From assembly GCA_963575745.1 (NCBI GenBank), contig CAUYUJ010006558.1, positions 309,501-373,500 on the forward strand: 64,000 bases of DNA. The letters run 5' to 3'. The stretch is from Prorocentrum cordatum. Lineage: Eukaryota; Sar; Dinophyceae; Prorocentrales; Prorocentraceae. Of this stretch, positions 62,387-64,000 are shown piece after piece. A program made the translations under genes and the position numbers. Within the stretch, counting starts at the first letter, position 1. The number at the start of each line of letters is the position of its first letter. The notes under the pieces are model-generated. The model did no database searches, was not told where the DNA came from, and saw nothing but the letters and a program-made list of their open reading frames with translations.

Positions 62387-64000
62387 AGCGGGAGGGGCAT
62401 GTCAATTGAAAAAGACAATGTGCACTGGAGGGGGGATCAACAATAATTAACTCCAGTAATGAGAATCCAACAACAACAACAACAAGCCGCACCGCGGAAC
62501 CCCACGTCAGCCACGCGCACAGGGACAGTGACAGACCGTTCGGCCCCCTCACTCTGACTTATGTGTTGGGAGGGCGAGTGGGCTAGACGGCCTATCACTG
62601 TTCCCTATCAATAAGCCAATCTAGGAGGGTACCTTGATCACCGTTCTCTATTGATATAGACACGCTCCCCCACCCGGCCAGCAGCCAACCAGGAACCTGT
62701 GATAACCCCATGAGGGCCCCCCCCCCACCACCACCATCCCTGTCAAAACAAAGCAATACGAAACGCGCTCTACCTCCACATTCGGAGCGTGCGCGGCCGC
62801 CCCGCGACCATTTTGTATTGGCACTTTAGGAGGACAGCTGGGCGCCAGCAGATCCCACCTGCCTTCTGGGCGCAGGTGGTCGACCGACTGGTTTGACACA
62901 TCAGCGGCTGCTGCTGTTTCGCCTCATCGTTTCCAGTGGGCCTTCGAAACCTCCCAAGGGCTCCAAAAGTTGCCAAGAAAGCTCGAAGCTGGGCCCAAGA
63001 GGCTTCCGAACCCGTGGCGCCTGCGGTGTCCTTACGCGATCTGCTGGCATCCGGGTGTTACTTATGTGGTAGGAGGGCGGATGGGAGTGCGCAAGACGGC
63101 TTCAGGTGGGTAGCTTGATCACTTTTCCTGATCAATATGCACCCCCTCCCCCAGGCGACCGGGGGCCAACCAGGCACCATGCCGACACCATGCCCACCCG
63201 CCCCCCACCATCCCTGTCAAAAACCATACAAACCGCACTCTGCCTCCACATTTGGAGCATGCGCGGCAAACCCGATGTGGCCCCCCCCCCGCCATCCCAG
63301 TAAAACATAAATGGTAAGTACACTTTGGGGCAACGTCTTGAGTCATGTTCGTGAGGCCCGCGAGCACTTCGTATTGTTTTTGACAAGGACGGCGGGGGTG
63401 TCAGCATATTCCCTGATGTGCTCAAGGCGACCATCCCTAACACAACAACAATACAACATGCACCCCGCGGCTAAATCTGGATCATGCGCGGCCATCCCGC
63501 GATCACTGTCAAGTGGTTTTTGACAGGGACGGCTGGGGTGGTGGCGCGTGGCCTGCTGTGCGCAGGCCCGGCAGACACAATGGTGGGCATCGGTTTTCGA
63601 CAAGGATGGCGGGGGCCGACATGTCTCCCGATGTGTGCTGTCACGTGCGCAGGCGCACCTGACGCACTCTGCACGTGCCCCGAACGCGGCGCACCTGGCG
63701 CGGCTGGAGTGTGCGGCACACATGGCCGCACTCGGAGCACGTGGCGCATCTGGCGCACCAGGCGTGCCTGGCACGCTCGGACCCCAGGGGTGCCTGGCGC
63801 GCGTGGCGCCCCTGGCACGCGTGCGCACCTCGCCCAAGCGTCGCGCACCTGGGGTCGGCTTTGGTTCCCAGTAGCTGTCCATCCAAAGACGACCGCTGAA
63901 CATGCTCAGGCTCGGGTGTTACTGATGTGTAAGGAGGGCGGGTGTGAGTGAGCTAGACGGCTTGCGGGCTGGTGTGTGTCTTGACCCCTTCCCCTACCCC
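62387..64000. repeat. Subtelomere-like repeats
   Basis: A degenerate unit starting GGGAGGGCG..GCTAGACGGC and continuing into CACC(C)CTCCCCCA..GGCCAACCAGG, ACCATCCCTGTCAAAA and CTCTGCCTCCACATT.GGAGC occurs near 62568-62800, 63068-63285 and 63915-64000. Another partial C-rich copy lies at 63285-63500. 63640-63850 is GCACCTGGCGC-type low complexity. No gene recognised. Confidence 0.65.

Overview
This window is nuclear DNA of a dinoflagellate. The clearest sign is an exact match to the 22-nt dinoflagellate spliced leader (dinoSL) at 23613-23634. It sits at the 5' edge of a non-LTR retrotransposon. The retroelement proteins also have the character of dinoflagellate lineages: a copia-like Gag-PR-IN-RT-RH, a tyrosine-recombinase retroelement of DIRS/Ngaro type, and a LINE with a zinc-ribbon ORF1. 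A degenerate CCCTAAA-type tract at 62264-62386 fits the telomere repeat reported for the group. I found no rRNA, tRNA gene or CRISPR array. Almost everything is mobile or tandem-repeat DNA; one long ORF (59056-61428, minus) looks like an ordinary host gene exon.

Layout. 1-18.9 kb is a higher-order array of three related segments: S0 (1 to about 3.95 kb, internally deleted), S1 (about 3.95-10.69 kb, cut by a 100-N gap) and S2 (about 10.79-18.87 kb). Each full segment has, in order: a ~420-bp satellite, a ~40-bp minisatellite, a spacer, a ~52-bp palindromic minisatellite, hairpin units, a ~32-bp repeat, and a plus-strand copia-like gag/pol. S2 pol runs through protease, a methyltransferase-like module and the start of integrase, then breaks off. 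18.9-23.6 kb holds inverted-repeat (MITE-like) elements, large hairpins and several minisatellites.

23.6-29.5 kb is a nearly full-length LINE (dinoSL, ORF1, APE-type endonuclease, reverse transcriptase, RNase H) with one in-frame stop and one frameshift. 29.5-32.4 kb is repeats, including SINE-like units and a repeat that may be an LTR. 32.2-50.1 kb is a decayed Ty1/copia-like element. It is split twice: by a ~7.2-kb minus-strand DIRS/Ngaro-like element (36631-43793) bounded by A1...B1-A2-B2 split direct repeats, and by a block of ~170-bp satellite (46876-48470) inside its reverse transcriptase.

50.1-58.2 kb is CTTGGGG-type and 101-bp minisatellites with a long GT tract. 58.27-59.0 kb has a second copy of the LTR-like repeat and an RTE-like LINE remnant. 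59.06-61.46 kb is the host-type ORF. 62.0-64.0 kb is poly-C repeats, the telomere-like tract and subtelomere-like repeats.

Three separate retroelement polyproteins here (S2 copia-like, the large copia-like element, and the DIRS/Ngaro-like element) carry segments that read like a cytosine-5 DNA methyltransferase. With the dinoSL-tagged LINE and the split-repeat tyrosine-recombinase element, these are the most interesting biology in the window.
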